Assembly (NCBI RefSeq): GCF_001679785.1
Contig: NZ_CP016286.1
Span: 310,001-374,000, forward strand
Length of the DNA stretch: 64,000 bases
Direction: 5' to 3'
Source: Rhizobium leguminosarum
GTDB taxonomy: Bacteria > Pseudomonadota > Alphaproteobacteria > Rhizobiales > Rhizobiaceae
The translations under genes were made by a program, and so were the position numbers. Below are positions 56,691 through 64,000 of the stretch, piece by piece. Each line of letters begins with the position of its first letter. The first letter of the stretch is position 1. Below the pieces are notes generated by a model. The model did no database searches. It saw only the letters and a program-made list of their open reading frames with translations, and had not been told where the DNA came from.

Positions 56691-58971
56691 TTTCACAAAG
56701 CCGTCGGCTGCCGGAATATGGCTGATATGTACAATCGGACGGCCGAAAAGAGCGGTAACTGCGCGCGCAGGCGGTGATGTTACAGGACAGGGGTGCGCCT
56801 TGACCATCGACTACTGCTTCGGTCGATCGCATTCCGTTCAGCGTCGGTTCGGTCGTTGCCTCACGCATGAAGTCCCGCCAGATATGCGCTGGCAGGTCGC
56901 CGCCCGTCACCCCCTTCATCGGCGCGTCATCATCATTGCCGACCCAGACACCGACGACGAGCGCTTCCGTGAAGCCGACGAACCAGGCATCACGATTGTT
57001 CTGGCTCGTGCCGGTTTTACCGGCCGCAAACGTGCCGGGATCTGCCCCACGTCCAGTGCCGTGCTCGACCACCAACTGCAGCAGGCCGAGGAGGTCGGAC
57101 TGGTAGGGCGAAAGATCGACATTCGGCTTTGCTTGTAAGCCAACTCGAAACGTCTTGGGCTGCCCTGCCGCCTGGAAGTCGATGATGCCCCAGGGCCTGA
57201 CAGGTGCCCTGCCGAGTTGGACGGACGCATAGGCGCTGGTGAGGTTAAGCAGATTTACTTCTGATGTGCCAAGCGCCAAAGACGGCGTATTTGCCAGTGG
57301 CGCATCGATGCCGAGTTCACGCGCTGCGGCAATCACATTGTCCAGCCCTACCTCTTCGGCAAGCGCCACTGTCGCGGCATTGAGCGATCGCGCGAACGCC
57401 TCGGCAAGCGTTACCCAGCCGCGATAATTGCCACCGGAATTTTCTGGCGACCAGCCATTGATGTCAATTGGCGCGTCCGGAACCTGGTCAGACAAGGTGA
57501 GCCCAGCCTTCAATGCTGCGTAATAGACGAATAGCTTGAAGGTGGAACCCGGCTGGCGCATCGCAGTGACGGCGCGGTTGAACTGGCTTGCCTTGTAGTC
57601 GCGCCCTCCAACCATCGCTACGACCGCGCCGTCGGGCGTCATCGCAACCAAGGCCGCCTGCGATGCTTCGACTGTCTTTCCCTCACTGTCCAGGGCTCTT
57701 TTCACGACCTTTTCGGCGATCTGCTGCAACCGCGGCACCAGCGTGGTGCGCACCGTCGTCGAACCTGGCGAGGAGCCGGCGATTTCGCTTGCTTGCGGTG
57801 AAATCCAGTCGGCAAACCAGCTTCCGGAGCGCGGCGTGGGCGTCGTTGGGTGCAGCCTGGCAAAGCTCGTCTTGGCCTCCGCCGCCTGTGGCTCGGTGAT
57901 CTTGCCATTGGCTGCCATCGCGTCGAGAACCACCAGGGTTCGCTGCCGGGCGCCTTCGAAATTGTCGATGGGATTCCATTGGCTCGGCGCCCGCAGCAAC
58001 CCCGCCAGCATCGCCGACTCCGGCAGGTTGAGTGCGCCGATGTCCTTGTTGAAATAGATGCGCGCGGCGGCAGGCATGCCGGTGGCGCCCGCGCCAAGAT
58101 AGACGCTGTTGAGATAGCGCGTCAGGATTTCCGCCTTGCCGAGCTTCCACTCCAGCCAGAATGCGATGACGACCTCCTGTATCTTTCGCTTTATGGTTCG
58201 GTCGCTGTCGAGGTATTGCAGCTTGATGAGTTGCTGGGTGATCGTGCTGCCACCCTCCACCACCGCGCCAGCCTCCAAGTTCCGCAGAAGCGCTCTCCCG
58301 ATGCCCCTGGGGTCGACGCCGAAATGATCCATGAACCGGCGATCCTCGATTGAAAGGACGGAATCGATCAGATGGGGCGGAAACTGGTCGTATCGAGCAT
58401 ATGGCCCTTGATAAGGTCCCTGTCTTACCAATGGCGCGCCGTCGGCAGTTTCCAGCACGACGATCGGCTTTAATGTTCCATCCCGGATTTCGCTCCAGGG
58501 CACGTCTTTCAGTGCCCACACCAGCACGCTTCCTGCGATGAGGCAGACAAGCAAGGCCAACCCGATAGCGAATTTCCGCCAGCCCGCAATGAACGGAGCG
58601 CTTCGTCGACTGTCATGCGGCTTTGAACGCTGACCGCGCCCCACTCTGACCAAAGCACTCGTCATCCACTTAAAGGGAGCGGACGCGATTCCGGGCCGCG
58701 TCGACCTCAGCTTCGTCCTCCAAGACAAGGCGGCCGTCTTGATCTTTGCCAAAACAGAACTTGCCTGCAAATCTTGGCGCAGCGCACGCAACAGAGTCCT
58801 GGCGGCCCGTCGAGTGTGGCCGAATGATCCGTTGGGCGGTTGCGAGTCGTCGGCTTGAGTGCTTCCCGGCGGATCCGAGGCGGCCACTTGCGCTGGCGAA
58901 TTTGGTGTCTGATCGCGACCCGAGCTCGAGTTGCTAACGCTTTCACCTGAGGATTCGGGAGAATTGGGCAT
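56686..58971 (-). CDS. Class A penicillin-binding protein (PBP1A-type)
   Basis: This gene encodes 761 residues. A long polar cytoplasmic N-terminus of about 130 residues precedes one membrane helix (FAIGLALLVCLIAGSVLVWA). The GT51 domain has SIEDRRFMDHFGVDPRG (catalytic Glu) and GGSTITQQLIKLQYL. The transpeptidase has RQPGSTFKLF (SxxK), RSLNAAT (SxN) and GKTGTSQNN (KTG). The tail ACARSYRSFRPSDCTYQPYS, with GSRRLCEK, is the usual rhizobial end, so the gene is whole. It polymerises and cross-links peptidoglycan. Confidence 0.93.
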   Translation of the reverse strand: MPNSPESSGESVSNSSSGRDQTPNSPAQVAASDPPGSTQADDSQPPNGSFGHTRRAARTLLRALRQDLQASSVLAKIKTAALSWRTKLRSTRPGIASAPFKWMTSALVRVGRGQRSKPHDSRRSAPFIAGWRKFAIGLALLVCLIAGSVLVWALKDVPWSEIRDGTLKPIVVLETADGAPLVRQGPYQGPYARYDQFPPHLIDSVLSIEDRRFMDHFGVDPRGIGRALLRNLEAGAVVEGGSTITQQLIKLQYLDSDRTIKRKIQEVVIAFWLEWKLGKAEILTRYLNSVYLGAGATGMPAAARIYFNKDIGALNLPESAMLAGLLRAPSQWNPIDNFEGARQRTLVVLDAMAANGKITEPQAAEAKTSFARLHPTTPTPRSGSWFADWISPQASEIAGSSPGSTTVRTTLVPRLQQIAEKVVKRALDSEGKTVEASQAALVAMTPDGAVVAMVGGRDYKASQFNRAVTAMRQPGSTFKLFVYYAALKAGLTLSDQVPDAPIDINGWSPENSGGNYRGWVTLAEAFARSLNAATVALAEEVGLDNVIAAARELGIDAPLANTPSLALGTSEVNLLNLTSAYASVQLGRAPVRPWGIIDFQAAGQPKTFRVGLQAKPNVDLSPYQSDLLGLLQLVVEHGTGRGADPGTFAAGKTGTSQNNRDAWFVGFTEALVVGVWVGNDDDAPMKGVTGGDLPAHIWRDFMREATTEPTLNGMRSTEAVVDGQGAPLSCNITACARSYRSFRPSDCTYQPYSGSRRLCEK

Positions 58972-59061
58972 CGATTACCGCGAAAAAGCCAACGCACAAT
59001 GACCTTTATAGCCGGGTGACGCGGAGTGTTCCACCGCAAAAGGCCGCAACGGTTCCGAGGA

Positions 59062-59146
59062 GTTTCCGGGCTCGATGCCCTCGGGCTGCAAGGCAACGAT
59101 CTGCGCGTCGAAGAGAAGGCCGACTTTCGGCTAGTCGTCGAGCGAG
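59062..59146. repeat. Fragment duplicated from cysN
   Basis: CCGGGCTCGATGCCCTCGGG, then CTGCAAGGCAACGATCTGCG and onwards matches cysN at about 60545-60625 over roughly 80 bases with some 80 percent identity by eye. Both read leftwards as FDAQIVALQPEGIEPG, but here a stop interrupts the frame. It is a relic of a second cysN-like gene or a small duplication. Confidence 0.65.
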
Positions 59147-59156
59147 TTTTTCGCTG

Positions 59157-59798
59157 TTAATGTGCGACTTGGGAAGCGACCGACATCAATTCCTGGGAAT
59201 TTAATGCATTATATGTCTGGAGACCAGCCTCCAGAACTTCAGTGAAGCTCCAGCGTACGATGCCCTCCCGGTCGATTAGGAACTGACCGACAAGCTGCCC
59301 GTGGTCGGCAGCCATCATCTGCTGATCGGCTTCCGTCATTTGATATCCTTCCTTCTTGTTGAGAAATTCGTCCATTGCCTTCACGCCCATAGGCTCGGGC
59401 AACTCGCCAGGAAGATCGATCCGTATCGCCATGAGCGTGTCGATCCCGACCTCGCGTAAGCCGAAGGCTTGGTGCGAAGCCCGCACCGGATCGGAAGCAG
59501 CAAGAAGATCGGGTATCGGATGGTAACGGAAATAGAGCCGCGCGCGTTCGACCGGGGTGTTTACCACCGCCAGGGATTGGACGCCTTTCTCACGCAGCAT
59601 CGGGTTGAGATATGCCATGGCCGCGACATGCCGCCGACAGAACGGACAATGCAGGCCTCGAAACAAACCGATCAACAACGGGCTGCGGCCACGAAAATCA
59701 TCAAGTGCGATCTTCCCCTCGCGCGAGATCGCATCAAACACAACGTTCGGGACCCGGTCGCCCGGTTGTAGCGGATGGTCGACATAGCGCGTGGACAT
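59157..59798 (-). CDS. AhpC/TSA-type redoxin
   Basis: This gene encodes 213 residues from ATG 59798 behind GAGGAGG; an ATG at 59846 in frame has no such site. RSPLLIGLFRGLHCPFCRRH holds the redox motif CPFC in a thioredoxin fold, and VPNVVFDAISREGKIALDDF is the N-terminal strand. The peroxidatic motif of typical peroxiredoxins (PxxxT-C) is not the usual one, so it may act as a thiol oxidoreductase. It lies between the cysN fragment and the sulfate operon. Confidence 0.75.
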   Translation of the reverse strand: MSTRYVDHPLQPGDRVPNVVFDAISREGKIALDDFRGRSPLLIGLFRGLHCPFCRRHVAAMAYLNPMLREKGVQSLAVVNTPVERARLYFRYHPIPDLLAASDPVRASHQAFGLREVGIDTLMAIRIDLPGELPEPMGVKAMDEFLNKKEGYQMTEADQQMMAADHGQLVGQFLIDREGIVRWSFTEVLEAGLQTYNALNSQELMSVASQVAH

Positions 59799-59846
59799 GG
59801 ACAACCTCCTCGCTCGGGGATCAGCCGAGAAAAGGCGCCACGTCAA

Positions 59847-60107
59847 ATGCTTCGAGGTCTAGATTGAGCGTTGCAAGGCCTGACCTCTCGTCTTACCGCA
59901 CCGCCGGGATCCGATCTAAGAATGGCCTCACATTGGCCCGTGGGCAAGCGGTAAACAGCGAATCGTGAATTGAAAAGGTTCGTTTTCTGCGAATTCTGAT
60001 TTTTTTAGCGGCCGTAGAGGCCGACAGGGAATCCGCTAGCCCTGCAGCCAGCGGATTCGGCTGCGGTGAGGGGCCAGTCTTGCTGGCCCCTTGTCCCTTA
60101 TCCCTTA
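59847..60107. terminator. Spacer with hairpins behind cysN
   Basis: GGGGCCAG (60070-60077) pairs with CTGGCCCC (60083-60090) and lies 18 bases past the cysN stop. AATCCGCT (60030-60037) pairs with AGCGGATT (60050-60057) a little further on. Neither has a strong T-run on the minus strand, so termination by them is likely but not certain. Confidence 0.4.
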
Positions 60108-61604
60108 TCAGATATCGCTTGCAGCGCTCGACCAGAGGTCGGCGGCTTCGGCGGCCGTCATGCGCCGCACCTCGGCCTCGTGGCTGCGGCTGGCGAAGAG
60201 TTCGCTCGCCATGATCTGTTCGGCAAGATCGGCCGGGAGCGAGAGGATGACGCGGGCTTCGCCATTGTGCAGGCCGCCAAGTTCGGTGCGCTTGCCGGTC
60301 ACCATGCCGCCGGCGACCGTGTTGTTGGTCTCCGGATCGATCAGGATGAAGGAGCCGGAAAGCCGGTTCTGCTCATAGGGATCGAAGATCGCCGCTTCGT
60401 CGAAGACGAGCCGGACTTTGCCGATGGCGTTCATGTAGAGCCGCTGGGCGGCGTTCCAGGCGCCGGTCTTCAGCTCCAGCTGGCTGAGCGGCTGCACTTG
60501 GACACGCTGGCGGCGGCTGCCGCTCTTCAGCCAGTAACGCTTGCCGGGCTCGATACCCTCAGGCTGCAGCGCGACGATCTGCGCGTCGAAGGCAAGGCCG
60601 ACCTGCGGCTGGGCGTCGATCGAGACGATCATGTCGCCGCGCGCCACATCGACCTGGCGATCGAGCACCAGGGTGATCGCGTCGCCGGCAACGGCGGCGT
60701 TGCGGACGAGATCGAAGGTGACGATCTTCGAGACATTGGCGACCATGCCGGACGGCAGGATCATGACGCTGTCGCCCGGCTTGACCGAGCCGCCGGCAAC
60801 CGTGCCCTGATAGCCGCGGAAGCTTTCGCCCGGACGCGAGACGCGCTGGACGGAAAGGCGGAAGCCGACCGTCTGCGACGAGCGCACGGTGGCAAGCTCC
60901 AGCGTCTCCACCAGCGACGGGCCGGTGTACCAGGGCATGGCGGCCTGGCCGGAATAGACGACGTTTTCGCCCTTCAGCGCCGACATCGGAATGGCGGTGA
61001 TCTGCTTGACGCCGAGCGACAGGGCAAATTCCCGGAAGTCATGGCTGATCTTGTCGAAGCCGGCGCGGTCGTAGCCTGTCAGGTCGATCTTGTTGACGGC
61101 AAGCACGAACTGCTTGATCCCGAGCAGCGAGGCGATCGTCGCGTGGCGGCGCGTCTGCTCGAGAATGCCGAAGCGCGCATCGACCAGCAGGATGGCGAGA
61201 TCGGCGGTCGAGGCGCCGGTCGCCATGTTGCGGGTATATTGCTCATGGCCGGGCGTGTCGGCGACGATGAAGGAGCGCTTGTCGGTCGAGAAATAGCGAT
61301 AGGCGACATCGATGGTGATGCCCTGTTCGCGCTCGGCCTGCAGGCCGTCGAGCAGTAGCGCGAAGTCGGGCAGGCCGAGATCGTTCTGCTTGCCGGTGGA
61401 ATCGCGTTGCAGCGTGGCGGCCTGGTCTTCCTTGACCGCCTTGGTGTCCCAGAGCAGGCGGCCGATCAGGGTCGACTTGCCGTCATCGACGCTGCCGCAG
61501 GTGATGAGGCGCAGCGGCCTGGTATCGCGCAGGGCCTTGAGCGGCTCGGCGGCGGGCAGGTTGACGACGGTTGCGGCCGAGACGGCGGTTTGGGCTGCGG
61601 TCAT
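60108..61604 (-). CDS. cysN: Sulfate adenylyltransferase subunit 1 (CysN)
   Basis: This gene encodes 498 residues of the GTPase subunit of ATP sulfurylase. GTP motifs are G1 GSVDDGKST (37-45), G3 DTPGHEQY (116-123) and G4 AVNKIDLTGYD. The C-terminal beta-barrel domains follow (GFRLSVQRVSRPGESFRGYQ). It is too short to carry a fused APS kinase, unlike NodQ/CysNC. The start at 61604 overlaps the cysD stop. With CysD it makes adenylyl sulfate using GTP hydrolysis. Confidence 0.95.
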   Translation of the reverse strand: MTAAQTAVSAATVVNLPAAEPLKALRDTRPLRLITCGSVDDGKSTLIGRLLWDTKAVKEDQAATLQRDSTGKQNDLGLPDFALLLDGLQAEREQGITIDVAYRYFSTDKRSFIVADTPGHEQYTRNMATGASTADLAILLVDARFGILEQTRRHATIASLLGIKQFVLAVNKIDLTGYDRAGFDKISHDFREFALSLGVKQITAIPMSALKGENVVYSGQAAMPWYTGPSLVETLELATVRSSQTVGFRLSVQRVSRPGESFRGYQGTVAGGSVKPGDSVMILPSGMVANVSKIVTFDLVRNAAVAGDAITLVLDRQVDVARGDMIVSIDAQPQVGLAFDAQIVALQPEGIEPGKRYWLKSGSRRQRVQVQPLSQLELKTGAWNAAQRLYMNAIGKVRLVFDEAAIFDPYEQNRLSGSFILIDPETNNTVAGGMVTGKRTELGGLHNGEARVILSLPADLAEQIMASELFASRSHEAEVRRMTAAEAADLWSSAASDI

Positions 61605-61605
61605 C

Positions 61606-62559
61606 TCAGAAATATCCTTCACGCTTCTTCTTTTCCATGGAGCCGGACTGGTCGCGATCGATGGCGCGGCCTTGGCGTTCGGACACCGTTGCAATTTCGA
61701 GTTCGGCAATCACCTCTTCGAGGGTGGTGGCCTGTGAGCGGATGGCGCCGGTCAGCGGGAAGTCGCCGAGGGTGCGGAAGCGGATCATGCCTTGCTGGCG
61801 GACTTCACCGGGCAGCAGTTCCAGGCGCGGATCCTCGGCCAGGATCATCATGCCGTCGCGCTCCACGAACGGCCGCTTCTTGGCGTAATAGAGCGGCACC
61901 AGCGGAATGTCCTCGGCCTGGATGTAGCGCCAGATATCGACTTCGGTCCAGTTCGACAGCGGGAAGGCGCGCACGCTCTCGCCCTTGCGGATCATGCCGT
62001 TATAGACATTCCAGAGTTCCGGCCGTTGGTTTCGTGGATCCCAGCGATGATCGGGCGTGCGGAAGGAGTAGATCCGCTCCTTGGCGCGGCTGGCTTCCTC
62101 ATCGCGCCGCGCGCCGCCGAAAGCGGCGTCGAATTGGCCGGCATCGAGCGCCTGGCGCAGCCCCTCGGTCTTCATAATGTCGGTGAAGGCGGCCGATCCA
62201 TGCGTGAACGGCGTGATGTTTTCGGCCTTGCCGCGCGGATTGATGTGCTCGATCAGATCGAGATCGTACTTCTTCGCGGTCTCGTCGCGGAAGGCGATCA
62301 TCTCGGAAAACTTCCAGCCGGTGTTCACATGCAAGAGCGGGAAGGGCACGCGGCCGGGATAGAAGGCCTTGCGCGCCAGATGCAGCAGCACCGAGGAATC
62401 CTTGCCGATCGAATAGAGCATGACGGGACGCTCGAATTCGGCCGCAACCTCGCGGAAGATGTGGATGGATTCGTTTTCCAGCGCTTTCAGATGCGGGTCG
62501 AGCGGCGCCTTGGCGCTCTGCGGATTGCTGAGTTCCGTATCCGGACGGCTATCGGGCAT
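61606..62559 (-). CDS. cysD: Sulfate adenylyltransferase subunit 2 (CysD)
   Basis: This gene encodes 317 residues of the catalytic subunit of ATP sulfurylase. The PP-loop is [20 protein letters not shown] (S50 to S56 region), and [35 protein letters not shown] and [18 protein letters not shown] are diagnostic. It lies between cysH and cysN in one leftward operon. It transfers AMP from ATP to sulfate. Confidence 0.96.
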   Translation of the reverse strand: MPDSRPDTELSNPQSAKAPLDPHLKALENESIHIFREVAAEFERPVMLYSIGKDSSVLLHLARKAFYPGRVPFPLLHVNTGWKFSEMIAFRDETAKKYDLDLIEHINPRGKAENITPFTHGSAAFTDIMKTEGLRQALDAGQFDAAFGGARRDEEASRAKERIYSFRTPDHRWDPRNQRPELWNVYNGMIRKGESVRAFPLSNWTEVDIWRYIQAEDIPLVPLYYAKKRPFVERDGMMILAEDPRLELLPGEVRQQGMIRFRTLGDFPLTGAIRSQATTLEEVIAELEIATVSERQGRAIDRDQSGSMEKKKREGYF

Positions 62560-62673
62560 GTTTTACTCCAGACTGTCGATCGTTTGCGGGTGCCCGCAAA
62601 GCAATTCCTTGATGTTGGTTTTCCCAAGGCTGCGGCGGTCGCCGCGCCCTGATTGGGAAAGCCGTGGGGTGAT

Positions 62674-63414
62674 TTACTGTGCGGCGATCGCTGCGGCCTC
62701 TTCGGCGACATGCAGGCCGCATTCGCGCGTCTCGTCCTGCTCCCACCACCAGCGGCCGGCGCGCTCCGGCTCGCCGGGCTTGATCGCCCGCGTGCAGGGC
62801 TCGCAGCCGATCGAGGGGTAACCGCGGGCGTGCAGCGGATTGACCGGCACGCCGTTTGCGGAAACGAAGGCCTTGATCGCCTCCAAGTCCCAGTCGGCGA
62901 GCGGATTGACCTTCAGCAGGTGGCGTTCGGCGTCGTATTCGGCAAAGGGCGTCTCGGCGCGGTTGGCCGATTGGCCGCGGCGCAGGCCGGTGATCCAGAT
63001 CGCAGCACCTTCGAGGGCACGCGCAAGCGGCTTCAGCTTGCGCACGCCGCAACAGGCATGCCGGGCTTCGACGCTCTCGTAGAAACCGTTAAGGCCGTAT
63101 TGCGCCGCATAGGCGTCGATATCGGCCTTCTCGGGCTCGAAGCGATGGATATGGATGTCGTACTGGCTTTCAGTCTCTTCGATCAGCGACAGCGTCTCGG
63201 CAAACAGCCGGCCGGTCTGCAGCGTCGCGATATCGATCGGCAGGCGGTGCGTGCCGATCCCGGCGGTGATCACCTGGTCCTCGATGCCGAGTGACGTGGT
63301 GAACACCACGCGGCCGCCAAGGCCGGAGACCAGCGACAGTCGTCCGGCAAGGTCGAGGCCTGCCAGCCGGTCGTTCAGCGCCTCGGCCTCTGCGATGGGA
63401 TTGTTAACAGTCAT
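62674..63414 (-). CDS. cysH: Phosphoadenylyl/adenylyl-sulfate reductase (CysH)
   Basis: This gene encodes 246 residues. The iron-sulfur ligands are Cys 121 and 122 (ACCGVRK) and Cys 204 and 207 (GCEPCTR), as in the adenylyl sulfate reductases of rhizobia and plants, and the catalytic Cys 232 sits in RECGLH. VFTTSLGIEDQVITAGIG is the nucleotide loop. It reduces APS to sulfite with thioredoxin. It is the first gene of the cysHDN operon. Confidence 0.95.
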   Translation of the reverse strand: MTVNNPIAEAEALNDRLAGLDLAGRLSLVSGLGGRVVFTTSLGIEDQVITAGIGTHRLPIDIATLQTGRLFAETLSLIEETESQYDIHIHRFEPEKADIDAYAAQYGLNGFYESVEARHACCGVRKLKPLARALEGAAIWITGLRRGQSANRAETPFAEYDAERHLLKVNPLADWDLEAIKAFVSANGVPVNPLHARGYPSIGCEPCTRAIKPGEPERAGRWWWEQDETRECGLHVAEEAAAIAAQ

Positions 63415-63834
63415 GAGAATCCTGTCCTTTGTTGACGGGAGTATCGCAGTTCACGCATGGATCGGACAGAAAAAGGGATTTCGAAAGCTGCGGCCGGAGG
63501 AGCAAATATCTCTCCGAAGCTGCCGCGATGCAGAAAAGTAGCCGCCTGCGGATGAAAATCCACATCGGCAGCTCGAATGTCTATAGAAATAGTAGGGTTA
63601 CACACAGCCTGTCAATCCGAAATCTGAAGTGATGCCGAAAATGGTGCAGAAAGCGCGGTTTTGGCATAGATTGAGAGAGCTTGGCCGAGGGCGAAAAACA
63701 AGGCCAAAACGCTTGTCTCTCAAGGCTTTCTCCGGCGCGTTCAAATTCCGTTCATGCTGGTTGTGTCATAGAGGCAAAAGTACTTCCGTAGCGGTGCGGA
63801 AATTCGCGCCGCCTGTGTGTGTCGATGGTCAAAA
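63415..63834. promoter_or_regulatory. Divergent promoter region of cysHDN and the Rrf2 gene
   Basis: These 420 bases lie between the divergent cysH and Rrf2-family genes. An AT-rich piece around 63570-63605 (CTATAGAAATAGTAGGGTTA) is a candidate promoter or binding site for an Rrf2/CysR-type regulator. A rightward open frame at 63629-63838 has no ribosome binding site and is not accepted. Confidence 0.4.
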
Positions 63835-64000
63835 ATGATTACGCAAAAGGCGAAATATGCGCTGCGGGCGCTCACGGTCTTGGCTGATGCCGATGCCGAC
63901 GAACCGGTGATGATTTCCGATATCGCGGCGCAGCAGAAGATCCCGAAGAAGTTCCTCGAACAGATCCTGCTCGACCTGAAACATCACGGCGTCGTCGCCA
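63835..64000 (+). CDS. Rrf2-family transcriptional regulator (partial)
   Basis: The first 55 codons of a gene that runs off the window are seen from ATG 63835. MITQKAKYALRALTVLADAD, then ISDIAAQQKIPKKFLEQILL and DLKHHGVV is the winged-helix start of Rrf2 proteins (RYALRAL-LA, IAE--IP--YLEQIL--L-KAGLV). Divergent placement from cysHDN suggests that it controls sulfate assimilation or cysteine synthesis. The cysteine cluster region lies beyond the window. Confidence 0.85.
   Translation, partial: MITQKAKYALRALTVLADADADEPVMISDIAAQQKIPKKFLEQILLDLKHHGVVA

Noticed and set aside
1..64000. CRISPR arrays, rRNA and tRNA genes
   Set aside because: No regular short repeats with unique spacers, no rRNA signature and no tRNA T-loop (GGTTCGAATCC type) in a cloverleaf setting were seen.

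Overview
The window looks like chromosomal DNA of a fast-growing Rhizobium (R. etli / R. leguminosarum type alphaproteobacterium). This rests on high GC, typical rhizobial intergenic mosaic repeats (RIME-like palindromes with CCGCTTCGCACTTTTCC cores), a split cysH-cysD-cysN sulfate assimilation operon with an Rrf2-type regulator beside it, and many small rhizobial-type proteins. The assignment is an inference; no rRNA, tRNA or CRISPR array was seen.

Layout. 1-6.8 kb is housekeeping and accessory chromosome: the end of a VOC/PhnB-like gene, an NTF2-like protein, a nucleoside deaminase, a class II aldolase, a GFA protein, an ArsR-SRPBCC regulator/effector pair, a frameshifted DUF6869-like gene, a secreted dienelactone-hydrolase-like protein, an array of three imperfect long repeats with palindromes, and a brnT-brnA toxin-antitoxin pair. 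6.9-33.2 kb is a one-directional prophage: spike base protein, terminase small and large subunits, portal, scaffold-like protein, capsid, adaptor and tail genes, a giant proline-repeat muralytic protein, a tail fibre, a block of surface-polysaccharide modification genes (methyltransferase, two membrane acyltransferases, one hexapeptide acyltransferase), then holin, endolysin, both spanins and an SGNH-hydrolase-like virion protein. It has no tape measure or tail tube gene, so it looks podovirus-like. It also has no integrase, repressor or replication gene, so it may be cryptic or domesticated. An IS481-type element sits exactly behind one phage gene.

33.3-38.4 kb is an island of very small genes with strong ribosome binding sites, mostly of unknown function, plus a possible small RNA. 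38.5-44.2 kb has a periplasmic Do/DegP protease, a LacI regulator, a GNAT enzyme, a LysR regulator and an NmrA-like reductase. 44.8-55.6 kb is a co-directional, often overlapping, exopolysaccharide cluster: ExoF-like exporter, three recognisable glycosyltransferases, a GT-C-like membrane protein, DUF6492 and DUF1616-like proteins, a Wzx-type flippase and a secreted GH5 glycanase. The product is not known to me. 56-64 kb has a hypothetical gene, an oxidoreductase remnant, a class A penicillin-binding protein, a redoxin, and the cysHDN operon running leftwards from a divergent promoter shared with an Rrf2-family gene that runs off the window.

The parts most worth following up are the integrase-less prophage with its surface-modification cargo and duplicated segments, the uncharacterised polysaccharide cluster with its two proteins of unknown function, and the small-gene island with its candidate sRNA.
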